A stretch of 6,650 nucleotides of DNA. Origin: Minisyncoccota bacterium. Lineage in GTDB: Bacteria; Patescibacteriota; Minisyncoccia; Phycocordibacterales; Phycocordibacteraceae. Location of the stretch: assembly GCA_022844065.1 (NCBI GenBank), contig JALHML010000035.1, positions 1 to 6,650 on the forward strand, in the 5' to 3' direction. A program made the position numbers and the translations under genes. The notes below the pieces were generated by a model, which worked only from the letters and a program-made list of their open reading frames with translations, did not search any database and was not told the origin of the DNA. Shown here in pieces: positions 1 to 6,100 of the stretch; position 1 is the stretch's first letter, and each line of letters begins with the position of its first letter.

Positions 1-110
1 TGTCCTTGAGAATTCGACCTGTGCAGGAGACCTGTTTTAGAGGAGGTTGCAGGTGTGGTCACATGTGGAAGTTCGACTGCTTTTCGAACAGGTTTCTTGT
101 CAACAGTCAT
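1..110 (-). CDS. probable 5' end of a divergent hypothetical gene (partial)
   Basis: On the minus strand an ATG at 110-108 opens a frame that stays open to the window edge, 36 codons. It begins MTVDKKPVRKAVELPHVTTP and continues Ser/Thr/Lys-rich, which looks like a flexible N-terminus. Its codons (GTT, CGA, GCA, GAA) resemble those of the fibre gene. It has no clear ribosome binding site and I recognise no domain. The competing plus-strand frame (3-140) would give a Cys-rich, less protein-like tail ending at TAA 138, so the divergent reading is preferred. With only 110 bases, this is a weak call. Confidence 0.4.
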   Translation of the reverse strand, partial: MTVDKKPVRKAVELPHVTTPATSSKTGLLHRSNSQG

Positions 111-125
111 AGTGTAGGAATGAAT

Positions 126-154
126 GGAATCTCTAGATAATATATAGATATTCC
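126..154. promoter_or_regulatory. 29-bp imperfect palindrome, candidate operator between divergent starts
   Basis: Left arm GGAATCTCTAGATA (126-139) and right arm TATATAGATATTCC (141-154) are complementary at 12 of 14 positions around a single central base (140). The site fills much of the 54-bp gap between the divergent ATGs (110 and 165) and ends 10 bases before ATG 165. It is AT-rich in the core and has no T-run, so a terminator is unlikely. A dimeric repressor or activator site is the best guess. A 5'-leader hairpin is the alternative. Confidence 0.5.
136..141 (+). promoter_or_regulatory. possible -10 element (GATAAT) of the fibre gene
   Basis: GATAAT differs from the TATAAT consensus at one base and would start transcription near 148, giving a leader of roughly 15-20 bases. 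No convincing -35 is found 16-18 bases upstream; the TTGTCA at 97-102 is too far away. The element sits inside the palindrome 126-154, so a protein bound there would block it. The surrounding stretch (132-152) is so AT-rich that chance matches are expected. Confidence 0.25.
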
Positions 155-164
155 ACGCTCCTTC

Positions 165-3100
165 ATGTCTGCTCCTTCTAATAAAAATATTCTTCTCTCG
201 TCTGCTGAGGCAGCCGAGATTGCCGGCGTCACAAGTGGATACATCACGCGTGTTTGTCGAGAAGGAAAACTCAAGGGTGTCCGCAGGGATGCCTCATGGT
301 TTGTTGAAAAGGCAGAGCTTGAAACGTATCTCATAAAAGTTGCTACGGAGAAAAAGGTGCGGGCAGAAAAGTTAGCTCGGGAGCGCGCGGCAGAGTATTA
401 CGCAAACGTTCCAAAGAAGACTTCTCGGAGAACTCCAACGCTTTCTCGAACGATGGCAGTTTCGTTTGCAACGCTTCTTCTTGTGGCAGGAGCAGTATGG
501 GCAGAAGGAACACTGGTACCTCTTCCTGTACAAAAGCAGACAGGTGTAGCGAGTGCACTCGCTTCCGTTCCCTCACTCGAACTCGATGTAGTGGACGCGT
601 ACGACACGATTAAAGAATGGTTCTTGCATCCGGTATATCGCTTCGTACAAAGTATCGTTCCTACGCGCACACCAGGAATTGCTGAGGCAGAAGCAACACC
701 TACCGTAGAAACAAAAACGATAATCGAGCGAATAACCGAGCGCGTTATCGAACGTACACCGGTACAAATTACGCGGTACGTTACGGAATCAGTCACGATC
801 AGTGGAATAACCGAAGCAATTCTCAACGAGAGGCTCCTAGCAACACGGAACGAAACAACCGACAGCATCCTCGCAAAGATCAATGCTCGGAACTACCAGT
901 CTTTTAGAGATTCACCTCCCTCAACTGACCGAATTGATGGAAGCACCATTACAAACTCGACCTTTGGCGGTACCTCAGTTACCACCAACGCGCTTACTGC
1001 GACCAATGCAACCACTACCAACCTCTACACCACTGGTTTCGGTATCGGACTCGACTACCTAACGGACATAACTGGATACGGACTCGATATTCAGAATGGA
1101 CAACTGGTTGTTACGCTTTCGACGAGCCCCTTTGCAACCAGTACTGCAGACGGCTGGTTTACCTCAAAAGACACTGACGATCTTGCAGAAGGATCAACGA
1201 ATCTGTACTTCACGAATGCGCGGGTACGAAGCGCACTCTCAAGTACGATACCCGGCCTAACCTACACCTCAGGCACGGGTGTGTTCTCTCTAACGAGCGG
1301 TTATGAGATTCCTCTTACGGCCTCGACCACCAACTGGAACACCTTCTACGACACCCCTTCCTCTCGCATCGTGGCAGGGACAAATCTTTCATGGAGTGGT
1401 AATACCCTCAACGCCACAGGCGGCGGTGGCGGAGTGTCGACAACAACCGCAAACACCTGGGGGCAACTTCAAACCTTTACAACAGGCATCAACGTTAATA
1501 GTGAGACCTTCACCGACCTAACTGGTGCCGGTCTCCAGAACCTGTCTGGCGTCTTAACGCTCAACACAACAGGAGACTGGACCGGCACCTTCGACGGACA
1601 GGAAGGTGCGTACTATCTCGCCAACTCATTCTCTACAACGTCTGCAAACACCTGGCTCGCTACGAAGAACACCACAAACCTCGCAGAGGGAAGCAATCTC
1701 TATTACACGGACATGCGTTCTCGTGCAGCGATTTCTTCCTCCGCACCCGGCCTCACGTACACAGCAGGCACGGGCGTTTTCAGTCTTACCGCTGGGTACA
1801 ATGTTCCGCTCACCGCCTCGACCACTAACTGGAATACCGCCTTTGACTGGGGTAATCATGCATCAGCGGGTTATCTCACCAATACTTCCATAGATACGTC
1901 AGCCGAGCTTGCAACAATTGTTACGGACGAGACCGGCACTGGCTCCCTTGTCTTCTCGGCATCTCCTACGTTCACGGGCACCTCAGTATTCGCAAACCTC
2001 GCAGCGACTCACGCAACAACCACAAACTTCGCAATCTCAAGCATTGCGTCCTCGCTCCTTAAGACAAACGCAGCAGGTACTATTGTTGCGGCGCTTGCAG
2101 GGACCGATTACGTTCAAGATGTAACGGGTAACTGGACCGGCACCTTCGACGGACAAGAAGGTTTGTATTACCTCGCCCGCGCAAACCACACCGGCACACA
2201 ACTGGCTTCCACAATCTCAGACTTCGCTGCAACCGCTCGCGGTCTTTTCTCCAGTTCTGCAACGGGTCTCACCTACACCTCAGGCACCGGCGCCTTTAGT
2301 CTTACCGCTGGCTATTCGATTCCGTTAACTGCTTCAACAACCGAATGGAGCACTGCGTACACCTCGCGCATATCGTCTGCAACGTATCCGCTCCAATTCA
2401 CATCAAACGTCCTCTCCTTAGCGTTCGGCACCACAACCGCAAACACCTGGGGTCCGCTCCAAACCTTCACGTCTGGCATCAACGTTAATGGTGAGACCTT
2501 CACCGACCTCACGGGCACGAACCTTGTTAACACTGGTGGCTCGCTCGGACTCTCGACTAGTTACCCTGGCCAGACTTCTATAACCACACTCGGCACTATA
2601 TCGAGCGGTACGTGGCAGGGAACGGCAATCAGTCCAACCTATCTTGATCCTTTGGTACTTCTGTCAACGGAGATCGATACTTCAGCAAAACTCGCAGCAA
2701 TTGTTACCGACGAAACTGGTTCGGGCGCATTGGTATTCGGTACCAGCCCAACGTTCATCACGCCAGCGCTCGGTACGCCTTCGGGAGCCGTCCTTACCAA
2801 CGCAACGGGTCTTCCGGTATCAACCGGTATCGCAGGCCTTGCCACCGGTATCGCAACCTGGCTTGCAACACCCTCAAGCGCAAACCTCATCACGGCCGTT
2901 ACGGACGAAACCGGTACTGGTTCGCTGGTATTCAATGCGTCTCCAACATTCACTGGCACGAGCATCTTCGCGAACGCAACGTTCACAAATGCAACCACCA
3001 CAAACTTCGGTCTTGGCGGCTCTACCTTCACCTCACTCCTTGGCTCAGGACTCCTCAATACCGCAGGCGTCCTCACACTTGACCGCACTGGAGACTGGAC

Positions 3101-6100
3101 CGGCACCTTCGACGGCATCGAAGGATCTGCATACCTCGCTCGTGCCAACCATACCGGCACACAACTGGCTTCCACAATCTCAGACTTTGCTACAACAGCG
3201 CGAGGCCTCTTCTCTTCAAGCGCAACGGGTCTCACCTACACGAGCGGCACCGGCGCCTTTAGTCTTACCGCTGGCTATTCGATTCCGTTAACTGCTTCAA
3301 CAACCGAATGGAGCACTGCGTACACCTCGCGCATAGCGTCCGTATCGTATCCGCTCCAATTCACATCAAACGTCCTCTCCCTAGCGTTTGGCACCACAAC
3401 CGCAAATACGTGGGGTCCTCTCCAAACGTTCGGCAACCTGACTGCAACCAATGCAACCACCACCAACCTCTATGTCTCAGGAGAGACGCGCGTTGCCACA
3501 CTCACCGGACTTCTTAAAGCAACAGCAGGCATTGTTACTTCAGCGGTTGCTGGTACCGACTACCAAGCAGCAGGGAATTACATAACGGCACTCACTGGAG
3601 ACATAACGGCCTCAGGTCCTGGCTCTGCTGCGGCAACGCTTGCAACGGTTAACGCAAACACTGGTTCCTTCGGTTCTTCTACCGCAATTCCAACATTCAC
3701 TGTTAACGGCAAGGGTCTTATTACGGCAGCCGGCACCGTAGCGGTTATTGCTCCCGCTGGCACCTTAACCGGAGCAACACTCGCGCCTAACGTCCTCGCA
3801 TCCTCTCTTACGAGCGTTGGCACGCTTTCTTCTCTAACCTCTGCTGGCACTATTACGTTCTCTGGTCTCTCAAACGGCCTCGTTAAGGCAACTTCAGGCG
3901 TCCTCTCTGCAGCAACTGCTGGCACTGACTACGAAAACCCTCTCACCTTTACCTATCCACTTGTGCGCTCTACAAACGCAATCTCGCTTGCCTTCGGTAC
4001 CACAACCGCAAACACCTGGGGCCCGCTGCAGACTTTCGGCAACCTCATTGCAACCAACGCAACGACAACTTCTCTTGGTATTAACAGCGAGACCTTCACG
4101 GATCTTACCGGCGCCGGTCTCCAGAATGTCGCTGGCGTCTTAACCATCAACACAACCGGAGACTGGACCGGCACTTTCGACGGACAAGAAGGTTCGTACT
4201 ATCTCGCCCGCGCAAACCACACGGGAACACAGCTTGCTGCAACAATTAGCGACTTTGCCGCAACCGCTCGCGGTCTCTTCTCTTCAAGTGCAACCGGCCT
4301 CACGTACACGTCAGGCACCGGAGTATTCTCCTTCACAAGCGGATACACCATTCCACTCACTGCCTCCACCACTAACTGGAACACCTTCTACGACACGCCT
4401 TCCACCCGTATTACCGCCGGCTCCGGACTCTCCTGGAGTGCCAATACACTTTTGGCAGATCTCAATACACTGGACGACACCTTCTTCCGACAGGGAGGGA
4501 ACTCGTTTGGAACAACAGCAACACTTGGAACCAACGATGCACAGAATCTTGCGCTTAAGACAGGAGGAGCAACCCGCATGACCTTTGACACTTCAGGGAA
4601 CGCAGGAATTGGTATAACCGCACCGAATCGCACGCTGTCCATAAACGGTACGCTTGGCTTCGCGGAGAGCAACGGAAACTCTATTTGGCACATGTCGAGT
4701 GCAAGTAGCGCACTTACATTTACCAAGAGCGGAAGCTTCGACGCCATGACCATAGGCAGTACCGGGAACGTGGGTATTGGTACCACAACCCCAACGACAG
4801 GCAAGCTCGTGGTAACTCCTGGTGGTGCAGGTGACGCACCAGTCTCCATCTCTCAGGTAAGTGATAATCCGTATCTTGAGATTACACGATATACAGGATC
4901 AGTAGGTAGCTATTACGGATCACGGCTCAAACAGAATCTAGGTGACTTCACGATCGAAACCGCACCAGGTGCCGCAATTGGATCTCAGTCCTATACGGAA
5001 CGTTTCCGCGTAACCTCGGCTGGCAATGTCGGTATTGGCACCACCTCTCCTTCTAGCCGCCTCCATCTCGCAGGTTCAACGGGCTCAGCACTTAACACCA
5101 TCCTTGAGCCAACTGGTTGGTCTGGCTTGAAACATCGCTTCGGTGTGCAGTATTCAGGCGATACATCGGTACTTTCGAATAACGCACTTCTAACCTCAGC
5201 AACAGCAGGAACGCTCGATAATACGGCACAAACAGGATCTGCACTTATCCTCGGTGCAAGCGGCTCCCTTAATTATGTACAGGCGTCAGCTGGTTCGGGT
5301 TCTCGCACCTTTACATCGGCGCTGTACGTAGACTCAGCAGGTAGCATTGGCATCAATTCTACGGCCCCAGAGACAAAACTACATGTAGCAGGCAGTAGTT
5401 TGGCACCTAGTCTCAGTGCGGAGAAAGCTATATTTAAAGTGGCAGGTTCTTCCTCAGTAGATATCCAGTTTGGTACTGACCCCAGTTCTCCGTACTCCTC
5501 ATGGATACAAACTACAAATGGAGCTGGAAATTCCTATCCACTTAGTCTAAATCCACTTGGAGGCACCGTCGGTATTGGCAATTCTGCACCTCAAGCCCCT
5601 CTTCATGTTACTTACCCATTTGCAAAAACCGATACCACGGAGCGTGCCGGATTCGAGCTAAGTTCGAATGATAGTTCTGGCTGGTTCGGCCTTAAGGTTC
5701 GCGGCATCGGTGCCGCAAGTCAGGCGAACCGGGTATTCACATTCCAGACACATGAATCCGGAGTCTCCAACAGCGGGAATATTGCTCTACAGCCGTATGG
5801 AGGCAACGTCGGTATTAATACCACTGTCCCTCAAACAAAGCTTGAAGTAAATCTTGTTGCGACAAACGTCAGTAGTCTTATGGATGCGGGCAACGTAAAT
5901 GATGTGGCACTATTCCGTGCACCGTACAACGCAAGTCCGGAATCAGCTGGAAATAGCGGCGCAAAGTGGGGTATCCGTTTCGTTGGTAGAAACGATGGCG
6001 CGTATGACAATGTCAAATCAGGAGCTATCTATGGTGTTTCTGAGGATGCAGCCGCAGGGTACAACCGTACCGTCGGACTCGCATTCCATACGAGCTCTCA

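Noticed and set aside
3..140. Plus-strand tail of an upstream gene ending at TAA 138
   Set aside because: The 45 codons are unusually Cys/Arg/Phe-rich and unlike the neighbouring gene; the opposite-strand frame starting at 110 looks more like protein. It cannot be fully excluded with so little sequence.
398..883. 161-codon open frame on the minus strand
   Set aside because: It overlaps the HTH, membrane and stalk coding region antisense and has a Ser/Val/Arg-rich composition with no domain. The plus-strand reading explains this DNA fully.
2639..3235. 198-codon open frame on the minus strand
   Set aside because: It lies antisense to the shaft repeats and reads as Val/Pro/Ala/Arg-rich low-complexity sequence, the mirror of Thr/Ser/Ala-rich codons. 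Similar antisense frames recur wherever the modules recur, so it is a shadow.
2644..3291. 215-codon plus-strand frame, offset from the fibre frame
   Set aside because: It is Gln/Ser/Leu/Pro/Arg-rich with no recognisable domain and runs wholly inside the recognised fibre frame. Stop-free alternative frames follow from the repeated ACC/ACA/GCA codons.
2131..4451. CRISPR array or mobile-element repeats
   Set aside because: The repeats are long, in frame, unevenly spaced and coding. There are no short identical repeats with unique spacers, no transposase, and no terminal inverted repeats.
4388..4849. 153-codon open frame on the minus strand with VGVVVPIPTFPVLP-type repeats
   Set aside because: The apparent motif is just the reverse complement of the GNVGIGTT repeat DNA and recurs at the other ladder steps.
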